DNA of 64,000 bases, taken from Nitrobacter sp047149785 (lineage in GTDB: Bacteria; Pseudomonadota; Alphaproteobacteria; Rhizobiales; Xanthobacteraceae). This document shows, in pieces, positions 23,257-33,312 of this stretch. Each line of letters opens with the position of its first letter. Positions within the stretch are counted from its first letter, which is position 1. The notes beneath the pieces are model-generated. The model saw nothing but the letters and a program-made list of their open reading frames with translations, did no database searches and was not told where the DNA came from. Made by a program: the position numbers and the translations under genes. Location of the stretch: contig NZ_BAAGBE010000001.1 in NCBI RefSeq assembly GCF_047149785.1, positions 3,162,001-3,226,000 on the forward strand. The letters run 5' to 3'.

Positions 23257-26052
23257 ATGGATCTCGCAACGACCAATAACGCGGCCGGAGCCGCCGACGG
23301 CTTCGATACCGTAAGGATCACCGGCGACATCGACGCGCTGGCGGAGAAGCATGCCGGGCACGAGGACCTCTTCCGCGCCGCGGTCGCCAGGCTGTTGAAG
23401 GACGAATTCGCCAGGGTGCGCGATGCGGCGCAGGCAAATCTCCTCAAGGATCGCCACGGACGGCGCTGCGCCGAACGGCTTTGCTTCGCCCAGGACGAAA
23501 TCATCCGCGTGGCGTTTTCGGCGGCGACCCGTCACCTCTATCACTCCCCGATTCCCTCCGACGGCGAACGCATGGCGGTGGTCGCGACCGGCGGTTACGG
23601 GCGTGGCCTGATGGCGCCGGAGTCCGATCTCGATCTGCTGTTCATCCTGCCGTACAAGCAGACCGCGTGGGGCGAGCAGGTCGCCGAGGCTATCCTGTAT
23701 TGCCTGTGGGACATGGGCTTGAGCGTCGGCCACGCGACGCGCTCGGTCAACGAATCGATCCGGCAGGCACGGCGGGATATGACGGTCCGCACCGGGATTC
23801 TGGAAACCCGGTTCCTCGCCGGCGATCGGGCGCTTTACGATGAACTGGTCAGGCGCTTCGACAGGGAAGTGGTGCAAGGCACGGCGGCGGAATTCGTCAC
23901 CGCCAAGCTCGCCGAGCGCGAGGAGCGCCATCGCCGCGCCGGCCAGTCGCGCTATCTGGTCGAGCCCAACGTCAAGGACGGCAAGGGGGGGCTGCGCGAC
24001 CTGCACACGCTGTTCTGGATCGCGAAGTACGTCTACCGGGTTCATGAAAGCCGCGAGTTGCTGGAATGCGGGGTGTTCGATGTCCGCGAGTACCGGACCT
24101 TCCGCCGCTGCGCCGATTTCCTGTGGTCGGTACGCTGCAACCTGCATTTCGCGACGGGGAGGGCGGAGGAACGGCTGTCGTTCGACTTGCAGCGCGAAAT
24201 CGCGGTACGGCTCGGATATACCTCTCATCCGGGAATGCAGGACGTCGAGCGCTTCATGAAGCACTACTTCCTGACCGCCAGGGATGTCGGCAACCTCACC
24301 GCGATCCTGTGCGCCAAGCTCGAAGACCAGCAGGCCAAGCCGGCGCCGGTCCTCAGCCGCATGATGTCGAGACGTCAACCCGCCACGGAACTGCGACGGG
24401 TTCCGGGCGGCGACGACTTCATTATCGACAACAACCGCATCAATCTCGCAGCGCCCGACGTCTTCAAGCGCGATCCCGTCAACCTGATCCGGTTGTTCCG
24501 CCTCGCGCAGAAGAACAACCTGGCCTTCCATCCGGACGCTCTGCGGAGCGTGACGCAGTCGCGGCGGCTGATCAACGCGCAGCTTCGCGAGAACCCGGAC
24601 GCCAACCGGCTGTTCATGGAAATCCTGACGTCCAACGACGCGGAGACCGTGCTGCGCCGGATGAACGAGACCGGCGTGCTCGGTCATTTCATCGGCGCGT
24701 TCGGCAAGATCGTCTCGATGATGCAGTTCAACATGTACCATCACTACACGGTGGACGAGCATCTGATCCGCTGCATCGGGATCCTTCAGGACATCGAGCG
24801 TGGCGGCAACGACGAAGTCGCCCTCGCCAGCGAGCTGATGCGCAAGATCCGTCCCGAGCACCGGCCCGTCATCTACGTCGCGACCCTGCTTCACGACGTC
24901 GCCAAGGGGCGCCCCGAGGATCACTCGATCGCGGGCGCCAGGGTGGCGCGGCGCTTGTGCCCGCGCCTTGGCTTCAACGCATCCGATACTGAACTGGTCG
25001 CATGGCTGATCGAGCAGCATCTGACGATGTCCAAGGTAGCCCAGTCGCGCGACCTGTCCGACCGCAAGACCATCGAGAACTTCGCGGCCGTGGTTCAGTC
25101 GGTCGAGCAGATGAAGCTCTTGACGATCCTGACCACCGCCGACATCCGCGGCGTCGGCCCCGGCGTCTGGAACGGCTGGAAGGCGCAGCTTTTGCGCACG
25201 CTTTATTATGAGACCGAGCCGGTGCTGACCGGCGGCTTCTCCGAGGTCAATCGCGTCGAGCGCATCGCGGCGGCTCAGGCCGAGTTCCGCGCCGCCTTCA
25301 CCGAGTGGTCCGAGCAGGAACTCAACGCCTACATGTCGCGGCATTATCCGGCCTACTGGCTCAAGGTCGATCTCGCGCACAAGATCAGCCATGCGCGCTT
25401 CCTGCGTGCCGGCGAGCGAAGCGGCCGGAAGCTCGACATCAATGTCGGCTTCGACGAAGCGCGCGGCGTCACCGAGCTGACGATCCTCGCCGCGGACCAT
25501 CCCTGGCTGCTGTCGATCATCGCCGGCGCGTGCGCGTCGGCCGGCGCCAACATCGTCGATGCGCAGATCTACACGACCACCGACGGAAAGGCGCTGGATA
25601 CCATCGCGATCTCCCGCGAATACGACCGCAACGAGGACGAGGGCCGGCGCGCCGCCCGCATCGGCGAGATCATCGAGCAGGTGCTCGAGGGCCGGCTGCG
25701 CCTGCCCGATGTGGTGGCTCGCCGCGCCGCCGGAAGGACAAGGCTGCGGCCGTTCGTGGTCGAACCCAAGGTCACCATCAACAACCAGTGGTCGGACCGC
25801 CATACCATGATCGAGGTTTCGGGGCTGGACCGGCCCGGCCTCTTGTTCCAGCTCACCACGGCGATCTCCAAGCTCGATCTCGATATCGCGTCCGCGCATG
25901 TCGCGACATTCGGCGAGCGCGCGCGCGACGTGTTCTACGTCACCGACCTGCTCGGCGCCCGGATCACCGCTCCGACGCGGCAGGCCGCGATCAAGCGCGC
26001 GCTGGTCCATCTGCTCGCCAACGGCAACGCGGCGGAACAATCGGCCGTCTGA
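23257..26052 (+). CDS. glnD: PII uridylyltransferase / uridylyl-removing enzyme
   Basis: This 931-residue nitrogen sensor uridylylates PII when glutamine is low and removes UMP when it is high. Domains in order: nucleotidyltransferase with GGYGRGLMAPESDLDLLFIL (G-G-x-G-R and D-x-D, residues ~110-128), the PII-UTase linker (EPNVKDGKGGLRDLHTLFWI), an HD domain (HYTVDEHLIRC, then LLHDVAKGRPEDHS, ~544-557), and two C-terminal ACT domains (from DINVGFDEARGVTELTILA and MIEVSGLDRPGLLFQLT). The length matches the family. The 207-bp gap after it shows no gene. Confidence 0.97.
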   Translation: MDLATTNNAAGAADGFDTVRITGDIDALAEKHAGHEDLFRAAVARLLKDEFARVRDAAQANLLKDRHGRRCAERLCFAQDEIIRVAFSAATRHLYHSPIPSDGERMAVVATGGYGRGLMAPESDLDLLFILPYKQTAWGEQVAEAILYCLWDMGLSVGHATRSVNESIRQARRDMTVRTGILETRFLAGDRALYDELVRRFDREVVQGTAAEFVTAKLAEREERHRRAGQSRYLVEPNVKDGKGGLRDLHTLFWIAKYVYRVHESRELLECGVFDVREYRTFRRCADFLWSVRCNLHFATGRAEERLSFDLQREIAVRLGYTSHPGMQDVERFMKHYFLTARDVGNLTAILCAKLEDQQAKPAPVLSRMMSRRQPATELRRVPGGDDFIIDNNRINLAAPDVFKRDPVNLIRLFRLAQKNNLAFHPDALRSVTQSRRLINAQLRENPDANRLFMEILTSNDAETVLRRMNETGVLGHFIGAFGKIVSMMQFNMYHHYTVDEHLIRCIGILQDIERGGNDEVALASELMRKIRPEHRPVIYVATLLHDVAKGRPEDHSIAGARVARRLCPRLGFNASDTELVAWLIEQHLTMSKVAQSRDLSDRKTIENFAAVVQSVEQMKLLTILTTADIRGVGPGVWNGWKAQLLRTLYYETEPVLTGGFSEVNRVERIAAAQAEFRAAFTEWSEQELNAYMSRHYPAYWLKVDLAHKISHARFLRAGERSGRKLDINVGFDEARGVTELTILAADHPWLLSIIAGACASAGANIVDAQIYTTTDGKALDTIAISREYDRNEDEGRRAARIGEIIEQVLEGRLRLPDVVARRAAGRTRLRPFVVEPKVTINNQWSDRHTMIEVSGLDRPGLLFQLTTAISKLDLDIASAHVATFGERARDVFYVTDLLGARITAPTRQAAIKRALVHLLANGNAAEQSAV

Positions 26053-26259
26053 GCCACGGCGACTTTCAGGCTCCCCATCTTGCAATGGTTGTGGGCACGA
26101 TCATGCATCTGGTGAGCACGATGATGGGCAAGACAATGAGGAGCAGGCTCCCGTGGGCCGCTGTGCTGGCGCTCCGGGCCCCTAATCTTACGTTAACATT
26201 GCGGTAACCGTCTCTTAAACCCGGAACGCTAGCGTGCCGCGGGGTGTGAGCGTAGTTGT

Positions 26260-28458
26260 ATGGCGTGGGGACGAAAAAAGCGTGGCGGACGCAAGGAGCC
26301 GGTGTTCAGCGGATTTGCCGCGTCGCTCTCGGAGTTGCGCCTCAAACCGCTCGATCGCATCACGATTGCCGACGACAGGCCGGCCAGTCGCGCCGCGCCG
26401 CGCAAGTCCGCCGGTTCGGGAGACGGCGGATCGTCCGAGCGCAAGCCGTCGTCCGATCGGAAAGGCCGTAAGGGGCGGGCGAAGAAGCGGATGCGCGTCC
26501 GCCTGTCCCGGCTGTTGTATTGGGGCGCCGTGCTGGCTTTGTGGGCGGTTATCGCCGTCGTCGGCGTGGTGGTCTATGTTGGCGCGCATCTGCCGCCGAT
26601 CCAGTCGCTCGAAATTCCAAAACGTCCGCCGACCATCCAGATCGTCGGCGCTGACGGCAGCCTGCTGGCGACGCGTGGGGAAATGGCCGGCAGCAACGTT
26701 TCGCTGAAGGACCTGCCGCCCTACTTGCCGAAAGCCTTCATCGCGATCGAGGACCGCCGGTTCTATTCGCATTACGGCGTCGATCCGATCGGCATCCTGC
26801 GCGCGGCCGTGGCCAACATCCTGCACCTCGGGGTGTCGCAAGGTGGCTCGACCCTGACCCAGCAGCTCGCCAAGAACCTGTTCCTGACCCAGGAACGGAC
26901 GCTTGAACGAAAGCTTCAGGAAGTCGCGCTCGCGATCTGGCTCGAGCACAATCACACCAAGGCGCAGATTCTCGAACTCTACCTCAACCGGGTCTATTTC
27001 GGCTCCGGCGCCTATGGGGTCGAGGCGGCTGCGCAGAAATATTTCGGCAAGCCCGCGAAGAACGTCACGCTCGCGGAGGCCGCCATGCTGGCCGGCCTCG
27101 TCAAGTCGCCGTCGCGGCTGGCGCCGGACCGCAACCCGGAAGGCGCCGAGGCGCGCGCCAAGGTCGTGCTCGCGGCGATGGTGGACGCGAAATTCATTAC
27201 CCCGCAGCAGGCGCATGCCGCCAGCACCCATCCCTCCTACGCGGTGAAGCCGGCCAGCGCCGGAACGATCAACTATGTCGCCGACTGGGTCGGCGAAGTG
27301 CTCGACGATCTGGTCGGCCGGGTCGACCAGAACATCATCGTCGAAACCACCATCGATCCGAAATTGCAGAGCGTGGCGGAAACCGCCATGATCGACGAAC
27401 TGGCCGCGAAAAGCGTCAAGTTCAACGTCAGCCAGGGCGCGCTGGTGGCGATGACGCCCGACGGCGCGATCCGCGCCATGGTCGGCGGACGCAATTACGC
27501 CGACAGCCAGTTCAATCGCGCGGTGATGGCGAAGCGCCAGCCCGGCTCCGCGTTCAAGCCGTTCGTCTATCTCACCGCGATCGAGTCCGGGCTCACGCCC
27601 GAGACGATCCGGCAGGACGCTCCGCTCGACGTCAAGGGCTGGCGCCCGGAGAACTACGGTCACGAGTACTTCGGCGCGGTGACGTTGACCCAGGCGCTTG
27701 CGATGTCTCTGAACACCGTCGCGGTTCGGCTCGGGCTGGAGGTCGGGCCTGCGAATGTGGTCCGCACCGCGCACCGGCTCGGCATCACATCGAAACTGGA
27801 GCCAAACGCCTCGATCGCGCTCGGCACCTCCGAGGTGTCGCCGCTGGAACTGGTCGGCGCCTATGCGCCGTTCGCCAACGGCGGTTATGCCGCCACGCCC
27901 CATATCGTCGATCGAATCCGCACCGTCGACGGCAACAGGATTCTCTATGCGCGCGCCGCCGAGACGCCCAATCGTGTGATCGATCCGCGCAGCGTCGCCA
28001 TGATGAACACCATGATGGAGCAGACGATCATCAGCGGCACTGCGCGCAAGGCGGATGTTCCCGGTTGGACCGCCGCCGGCAAGACCGGCACCAGCCAGGA
28101 TTTTCGCGATGCCTGGTTCGTCGGCTACACCGCCAAGCTCGTGACCGGGGTGTGGCTCGGCAACGATGACAACACACCGACCCGCAAGGCCACCGGCGGT
28201 GGCCTGCCCGTGGAAGTCTGGACGCGCTTCATGCGCGCCGCGCATCAGGGCGTGCGGCCCGAACCGCTTCCAGACACCCGGCGGGGCGGGTTCCTGCCGG
28301 ATATCGCGCAGCTTGGCCACCAGGTCGTCGCGCCGGCTCCCGCCATCGCGCCAGTGTCTCCCGCCGGCCGGCCTCCACCGGTCCGGACCGACGTCCGGCC
28401 GGAAGCCGCAAGCGGACTGGACGGCTGGCTGGTGGACCGGCTGTTCGGCGGGCGATAG
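26260..28458 (+). CDS. class A penicillin-binding protein, PBP1A family
   Basis: This 732-residue bifunctional peptidoglycan synthase has a basic, disordered cytoplasmic N-terminus (~80 residues), one membrane segment (ALWAVIAVVGVVVYVGAHL) and a glycosyltransferase domain with AIEDRRFYSHYGVD (catalytic Glu, ~163) and GGSTLTQQLAKNLFLTQE. The transpeptidase domain has SxxK as GSAFKPFVY (Ser ~429), SxN as MSLNTVAVRL and KTGTSQDF (~607). The C-terminus is Pro-rich. The long basic N-terminus is a feature of Rhizobiales PBP1 proteins. It stands alone, 207 bp after glnD. Confidence 0.95.
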   Translation: MAWGRKKRGGRKEPVFSGFAASLSELRLKPLDRITIADDRPASRAAPRKSAGSGDGGSSERKPSSDRKGRKGRAKKRMRVRLSRLLYWGAVLALWAVIAVVGVVVYVGAHLPPIQSLEIPKRPPTIQIVGADGSLLATRGEMAGSNVSLKDLPPYLPKAFIAIEDRRFYSHYGVDPIGILRAAVANILHLGVSQGGSTLTQQLAKNLFLTQERTLERKLQEVALAIWLEHNHTKAQILELYLNRVYFGSGAYGVEAAAQKYFGKPAKNVTLAEAAMLAGLVKSPSRLAPDRNPEGAEARAKVVLAAMVDAKFITPQQAHAASTHPSYAVKPASAGTINYVADWVGEVLDDLVGRVDQNIIVETTIDPKLQSVAETAMIDELAAKSVKFNVSQGALVAMTPDGAIRAMVGGRNYADSQFNRAVMAKRQPGSAFKPFVYLTAIESGLTPETIRQDAPLDVKGWRPENYGHEYFGAVTLTQALAMSLNTVAVRLGLEVGPANVVRTAHRLGITSKLEPNASIALGTSEVSPLELVGAYAPFANGGYAATPHIVDRIRTVDGNRILYARAAETPNRVIDPRSVAMMNTMMEQTIISGTARKADVPGWTAAGKTGTSQDFRDAWFVGYTAKLVTGVWLGNDDNTPTRKATGGGLPVEVWTRFMRAAHQGVRPEPLPDTRRGGFLPDIAQLGHQVVAPAPAIAPVSPAGRPPPVRTDVRPEAASGLDGWLVDRLFGGR

Positions 28459-28518
28459 AGCGGTTCACGATTACACGGAATCAATCCGCGCCGGGGCGTC
28501 ATGCGCGGGACTGAACAC

Positions 28519-29271
28519 CTAATCCTGAATGCCGTAGCGATGCAGATCGTTGCCTTCGGCGTCGAGCCATCTCTTGGCCCGCTCGACCTGATTGCAGATG
28601 CGCGCCACCACCTTCCAGAATCGCGGCGAATGATTCATTTCGACGAGGTGGGCGACCTCGTGGGCGGCGAGATAGTCCAGCACGAATGGCGGCGCCAGGA
28701 TGAGTCGCCATGAGAATGACAGCGATCCGGCCGACGTGCATGATCCCCACCGGCTGGACTGGTCGCGGATCGAAAGCCGCTTGACCTTGACGCCCAGACT
28801 GTCGGCGTAGCGTTGCGCGGCCTTGTGCAGGTCGCGCCGTGCTTCCCGCTTCAGAAAGTCGTGCACGCGCCGGTCGAGATATTCGAGCCCGCCTGCGACG
28901 CAGAGTATGCGCTCGCCGCTGTCGCGCGTTTCGGTCCACACCGTACCGCGCTCGCCCGCGCGATGCACGATCCGGTGGGCGACGCCGCGCAGTGGAATGA
29001 CCGCGCCGTGATGAAATGGCGCGGCCTTCGGCAAACGCCCGAGCCGCGCCGCGATCCAGGCGCCGTGACGTTGCGCGAAATCCTTGGCGTCGGCGAGCGT
29101 TCCGCGCGGCGGCATCGTCAGGATCGCTTCGCGGTCGCTCGGGTGGATTCGCAATGTATAGCGGCGCGCGCGACGATGCCGGCGCAAGCGCACCGAGTAA
29201 ATCTGCGAACCGTGCTTGACCAGAAGCCGGGACGGTTCGGCGGGACGTCGATAGAGGAGTGCGCGGGCCAT
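28519..29271 (-). CDS. YgjP-like (DUF45) zinc metallopeptidase
   Basis: This protein has about 250 residues from ATG 29271 (MARALLYRRPAEPSRLL). The metallopeptidase signature is HEVAHLVEMNHSPRFWKVV: H-E-x-x-H with a downstream third zinc-ligand histidine. The upstream SRWGSCTSAGSLSFSWRLI motif is the conserved block of the family. These SprT/WLM-related proteins are cytoplasmic; substrates are not established. It converges with PBP1A (60-bp gap). Confidence 0.85.
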   Translation of the reverse strand: MARALLYRRPAEPSRLLVKHGSQIYSVRLRRHRRARRYTLRIHPSDREAILTMPPRGTLADAKDFAQRHGAWIAARLGRLPKAAPFHHGAVIPLRGVAHRIVHRAGERGTVWTETRDSGERILCVAGGLEYLDRRVHDFLKREARRDLHKAAQRYADSLGVKVKRLSIRDQSSRWGSCTSAGSLSFSWRLILAPPFVLDYLAAHEVAHLVEMNHSPRFWKVVARICNQVERAKRWLDAEGNDLHRYGIQD

Positions 29272-29577
29272 TTCAGCAAATCCGGGGGCAGTAGCGCCTG
29301 GACTTTGCCATAACCGCCGCCAGTCAAATCGTTCGGCGCAAAAACAAATCATTTGCCCAATATACAGGGGTGATTTTTTTACGCTCCCCTACAGGATGGG
29401 GGTCGGAACAAAAATTTTTCGCTTCATTCCACCGCATCCGACTAGTCTAGGCATGAATGTCAGCTCATTCCTTGAAACGGACGAAATCGGTTCAATTCTC
29501 TGATTATTCCAGCGGCTTAGCCGGATCGGACCCGGACCGCGTCCTCCTGCGCAGAACAGCTTTCGTGTCATGCGGAT

Positions 29578-30912
29578 TCATTCCGCAGCCGCGCGGATCG
29601 CGGATCGTGCCGGTCTTGTCGTGACCGACTGCATGAAGTCGTTGATGCGCGGCACGATCTCCGACTTGAACCGCGAACCATTGAACACGCCGTAGTGGCC
29701 GACGCCTTTCTGGACGTAGTGTGTCCGCCGGCTGGCCGGGATCGATGTGCACAGTGCGTGCGTCGCCTCGGTCTGGCCGAGCCCGGAAATATCGTCGTTC
29801 TCGCCTTCTATCGTCATCAGAGCGACGCGGGTGATCTTCGAGGGATCGACAGGCCGGCCGCGATGGGTCATCTCGCCCTTCGGCAATGCGTGCTTGACGA
29901 ACACGAGATCGACCGTCTGCAGATAATACTCCGCGGTCAGATCCATCACGGCGAGATACTCGTCGTAGAAATCGCGGTGCTTGTCGACCAGATCGCCATC
30001 GCCCTTGACGAGATTCTTGAACAGACTCTTGTGCGCGTCCATGTGGCGATCGAAGTTCATGCTGATGAAGCCGTTGAGCTGCAGGAAGCCCGGATAGACA
30101 TCGCGCATCACGCCGGGATGCGGAAACGGAACCTTGGTGATGACGTTTTTGCGGAACCAGTCGATGCCCTTCTCGGCGGCGAGTTTGTTGACCGCCGTCG
30201 GGTTTCTACGCGTATCGATCGGGCCGCCCATCAGCGTCATGGAGAGCGGAACACACGGATCGCCCTCCGCCTCCATCACCGAGACCGCGGCCAGCACCGG
30301 CACCGACGGCTGGCAGACCGCGATGACATGAACGTTTCCACCCAGCACATGCAGCATCTCGATCAGGTAATCGACATAGTCGTCGAGATCGAAGCGCCCT
30401 TCCGACACCGGCACCATCCGGGCATCGGTCCAGTCGGTGATATAGACGTCATGCGTCGGCATGAACGCCGCGACGGTGCCGCGCAGCAAGGTCGCATAGT
30501 GGCCAGACATCGGCGCCACCAGCAGCACGCGCGGCTGCGGTTTCCGCAGCGGACGCGCGTGCATGCGGTCGAAGTAGAGCAGGCGGCAGAACGGCTTCGC
30601 CCAGACCGAACGGATCTCGATCGGCGTGCGCACGCCGTCGACCTCGGTCTCATGCAAGCCCCATTCGGGTTTTCCGTAACGGCGCGTGGTGCGTTCGAAA
30701 AGCTCGCAGCCCGCGGCAATGGTTTTGCCGAACTCGGTGTTCGACCACGGATTGAGCGGATTCTGGAACAATATCCTGGTTGCATCGGTGACGGCGCGCG
30801 CCGGATTAAGCGATGCCTGCGCCATCTCGTACATCCAGTACATCGGCGCCGTCATCGTCGGACTGACTTCCGCCGGCAGCTCCGGCGTCTGTCCAAATTC
30901 ACCGATCGGCAT
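29578..30912 (-). CDS. phaZ: intracellular polyhydroxyalkanoate (PHB) depolymerase
   Basis: This protein has about 444 residues from ATG 30912 (MPIGEFGQTPELPAE). It opens with the PHB depolymerase N-terminal region (MYWMYEMAQASLNPARA). The alpha/beta-hydrolase core includes ILVAP-like VLLVAPMSGHYATLLRGTV, DWTDARMVP, and the lipase-like box VCQPSVPVLA, where a cysteine takes the nucleophile place as in PhaZ1-type intracellular enzymes. The C-terminal histidine is in GVGHYGVFNGSR. It mobilises stored PHB granules. No granule or synthase gene is adjacent. Confidence 0.9.
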   Translation of the reverse strand: MPIGEFGQTPELPAEVSPTMTAPMYWMYEMAQASLNPARAVTDATRILFQNPLNPWSNTEFGKTIAAGCELFERTTRRYGKPEWGLHETEVDGVRTPIEIRSVWAKPFCRLLYFDRMHARPLRKPQPRVLLVAPMSGHYATLLRGTVAAFMPTHDVYITDWTDARMVPVSEGRFDLDDYVDYLIEMLHVLGGNVHVIAVCQPSVPVLAAVSVMEAEGDPCVPLSMTLMGGPIDTRRNPTAVNKLAAEKGIDWFRKNVITKVPFPHPGVMRDVYPGFLQLNGFISMNFDRHMDAHKSLFKNLVKGDGDLVDKHRDFYDEYLAVMDLTAEYYLQTVDLVFVKHALPKGEMTHRGRPVDPSKITRVALMTIEGENDDISGLGQTEATHALCTSIPASRRTHYVQKGVGHYGVFNGSRFKSEIVPRINDFMQSVTTRPARSAIRAAAE

Positions 30913-30921
30913 TCTGCTCAA

Positions 30922-31253
30922 TCCCCTTTTTGCATCGCAGCATAGTGACGGCTGCGAGACGCAGCGTCAATCCACCTCTAGCATATATGTAGTAGGTCGG
31001 TGCTGGCGGAGACCGTATATGGCAAATATACCCGCCATGCCGAAGGCAGGACGGCGCGCAGAACAGCGCAAAATCGGGCGCGCCCTCGAAGGTTCTCCGA
31101 TCGGACGCGTCGATCGGTTGCGCTTCCACCATTCGCCGACCGCGACCGACAACGTCTTTGAATCAGGCCGCTCAGCCTTATCCTTTTGATTGAGCGTGAT
31201 CTTATCCGAAAACCGGTTCCCACTTTTCGGGATCATGCTCTAAACTTGAGGAA
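30922..31253. other. 332-bp gap between phaZ and regB
   Basis: No credible gene. The phaZ-proximal part contains an AT-richer stretch (about 30975-31030: tagcatatatgtagtaggtc, gaccgtatatggcaaatata) that may hold the phaZ promoter. The regB-proximal end is a palindromic repeat (31192-31242) ending only about 12 bp before the regB start. Confidence 0.5.
31192..31242. repeat. palindromic repeat (family E) directly upstream of regB
   Basis: gagcgtgatcttatccgaaa, accggttcccacttttcggg and atcatgctc together form an almost perfect palindrome: GAGCGTGATC/GATCATGCTC outer arms, CCGAAAA/TTTTCGG inner arms. It resembles a very common intergenic palindrome of the Bradyrhizobium/Rhodopseudomonas group. 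Its position, about 12 bp before the ATG of regB, could affect regB mRNA translation. Confidence 0.7.
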
Positions 31254-32594
31254 ATGACCGACGCTGCCGCTTCCGATTTCCGCCACCCGCGCCGCTACGT
31301 CCGGCTGGATACGATCTTACGGCTGCGCTGGCTCGCGGCGCTGGGACAACTCGTGGCGATCTTCATCGTCGCGCATGGACTGGAATTCGATCTGCCGATC
31401 GTTCCCTGCGTGACGATCGTCGGGCTGTCGTCGCTGCTCAATCTCGCTTTGCAGGTTATCTTCAATCCGATGCAGCGGCTTGAGCCGCGTTATGCTGCGG
31501 CGCTACTTGCGTTGAACATTACGGAACTGGCCGTGCTGCTGTTCTTCACCGGCGGTTTGCAAAATCCGTTCTCCTTTCTTTTTCTTGCGCCCGTGCTCAT
31601 CTCCGCCACCGCATTGCCGACACGGCTGACCATGGCGCTCGGCGCGTTTGCGATCGCCTGTGCGACGGTGCTGGGCTTCACCCACTTGCCGCTGCCATGG
31701 GATGTGTCCCATCCGCTGATCCTGCCGCCGATCTATCTCGCAGGCGTCTGGTTTTCGATCGTGCTCGCGATCGGCGTGACCAGCCTTTATACCTTCCAGG
31801 TGACGGAGCAGGCCCGCAAGCTGTCCGATGCGCTGGCGGCGACCGAACTGGTCCTGACGCGCGAACAGCATCTGACCCAGATCGACGGCCTCGCGGCCGC
31901 CGCCGCCCATGAACTCGGAACGCCGCTGTCGACCATCTTCCTGATTTCCCGCGAACTGGAAAAAGCCTTGCAGGAGAAAGGCGCGCAGGATCCCCAGCGG
32001 CTCGCGGGCGATCTCGGCATCGTGCGGGAGCAGGCGCAGCGTTGCCGCGACATTCTTGCCAAGATCGCCCAACTGTCGTCGTCCGGCGCTCCGTTCGACC
32101 GGATGCCGCTGTCGACCCTGATCGAGGAAACCGTTGCTCCGCATCGCGACTTCGGCATCGACATCAAGGTCCGGATCGCGGACGCCGGCGACTGCGAGCC
32201 GGTCGGCATGCGCAATCCCGCGATCCTCTACGGCGTCGGCAACATTCTGGAGAATGCGGTCGATTTCGCGCGCACCGAGGTCGAAGTAAATGCCTGGTGG
32301 AACGGCGATGCCGTCGGAATCGTGATTTCGGACGACGGGCCGGGCATCGCTCCCGATATTCTCAAGCGGATCGGCGAACCTTACCTGTCGCGCCGCCGCA
32401 ACGTCGGCGACGTGCAAGGCGGACGGACCGGCCTCGGTCTCGGTATATTTATCGCCCGCACCTTGCTGGAGCGGACCGGCGCGAAGGTCTCGTTCAGCAA
32501 CCGGACTTTTCCGGAGCACGGCGCGGTGGTTCAGATCGTGTGGCCGCGCGCCCGCTTCGAAATTTCGAAAACGATCGCGGAGACAATGGTTTAG
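31254..32594 (+). CDS. regB: redox-responsive sensor histidine kinase RegB/PrrB/ActS family
   Basis: This 446-residue protein has six membrane segments in the N-terminal ~200 residues, including the quinone-site motif GGLQNPFSF (~100-108). Then come the H-box AAAAHELGTPLSTIFLI (His ~219) and the ATPase domain (NILENAVDFA, VISDDGPGIAPDILKRIG, GRTGLGLGIFIARTLL). Cys264 in QRCRDIL matches by position the redox-active Cys265 of Rhodobacter RegB. It controls respiratory, CO2- and nitrogen-related genes in relatives. Its cognate regulator gene follows 78 bp downstream. Confidence 0.93.
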   Translation: MTDAAASDFRHPRRYVRLDTILRLRWLAALGQLVAIFIVAHGLEFDLPIVPCVTIVGLSSLLNLALQVIFNPMQRLEPRYAAALLALNITELAVLLFFTGGLQNPFSFLFLAPVLISATALPTRLTMALGAFAIACATVLGFTHLPLPWDVSHPLILPPIYLAGVWFSIVLAIGVTSLYTFQVTEQARKLSDALAATELVLTREQHLTQIDGLAAAAAHELGTPLSTIFLISRELEKALQEKGAQDPQRLAGDLGIVREQAQRCRDILAKIAQLSSSGAPFDRMPLSTLIEETVAPHRDFGIDIKVRIADAGDCEPVGMRNPAILYGVGNILENAVDFARTEVEVNAWWNGDAVGIVISDDGPGIAPDILKRIGEPYLSRRRNVGDVQGGRTGLGLGIFIARTLLERTGAKVSFSNRTFPEHGAVVQIVWPRARFEISKTIAETMV

Positions 32595-32672
32595 ATATGA
32601 ACCTCTGCAACCACGAGCGTCGATCGCTTGCGGCGCGCGTTTCCGCGCCCATATGATTTCAGAGGCAACCAG

Positions 32673-33242
32673 ATGCGAGGTACCAACGTGAACGCGACCC
32701 CCGACGTTTTTCCGCAAGCCGACCGCTCGCTGCTGATCGTCGAGGATGACAAGCCGTTTCTGGAGCGCCTGTCGCGCGCCATGGAAACGCGCGGCTTCAA
32801 TGTGACGTCATGCGACAGCGTCTCCGACGGCCTCGCGCATATCGGAAAATCTGCGCCGGCCTTTGCCGTGGTGGATTTGCGTCTGGGTGACGGTAACGGC
32901 CTCGACGTGGTGTCGGCCCTGAAGCGGGAGCGGCCCGACGCCCGCGCGATCGTGCTGACCGGCTACGGCAATATCGCAACCGCTGTGACCGCGGTGAAGA
33001 TGGGCGCCGTCGATTATCTGTCCAAGCCTGCCGATGCCGACGATGTTGTCGCTGCGCTGCTTGCGAGCGGCACGGAGAAGTCCGAATTGCCGCAGAACCC
33101 GATGTCGGCCGATCGCGTGCGGTGGGAGCATATCCAGCGCATCTACGAGATGTGCAATCGCAACGTGTCGGAAACGGCCCGGCGTCTCAACATGCACCGC
33201 CGCACGTTGCAACGCATTCTGGCGAAGCGCGCGCCGCGCTGA
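32673..33242 (+). CDS. regA: response regulator RegA/PrrA/ActR family
   Basis: This protein has about 189 residues from ATG 32673, with AGAGG a few bases upstream. The receiver domain has LIVEDDKPFLERL, the phosphorylated Asp in FAVVDLRLGDGNG and the switch Thr/Lys region (IVLTGYGNIATAV, DYLSKPAD). The C-terminal Fis-like helix-turn-helix is NVSETARRLNMHRRTLQRIL, nearly invariant in RegA proteins. It is probably co-transcribed with regB. An earlier in-frame start at 32628 is less likely. Confidence 0.94.
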   Translation: MRGTNVNATPDVFPQADRSLLIVEDDKPFLERLSRAMETRGFNVTSCDSVSDGLAHIGKSAPAFAVVDLRLGDGNGLDVVSALKRERPDARAIVLTGYGNIATAVTAVKMGAVDYLSKPADADDVVAALLASGTEKSELPQNPMSADRVRWEHIQRIYEMCNRNVSETARRLNMHRRTLQRILAKRAPR

Positions 33243-33312
33243 CGTCAAACCCGACTCCTTCCGTCGCCTGTCATGGCCGGGCATGGCGATCCGGTCGCAT
33301 TCTTATCACGCC

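Noticed and set aside
23242..26085. 947-codon minus-strand frame covering glnD
   Set aside because: The plus frame has all GlnD domains and motifs. The minus frame is low-complexity antisense text with no domain.
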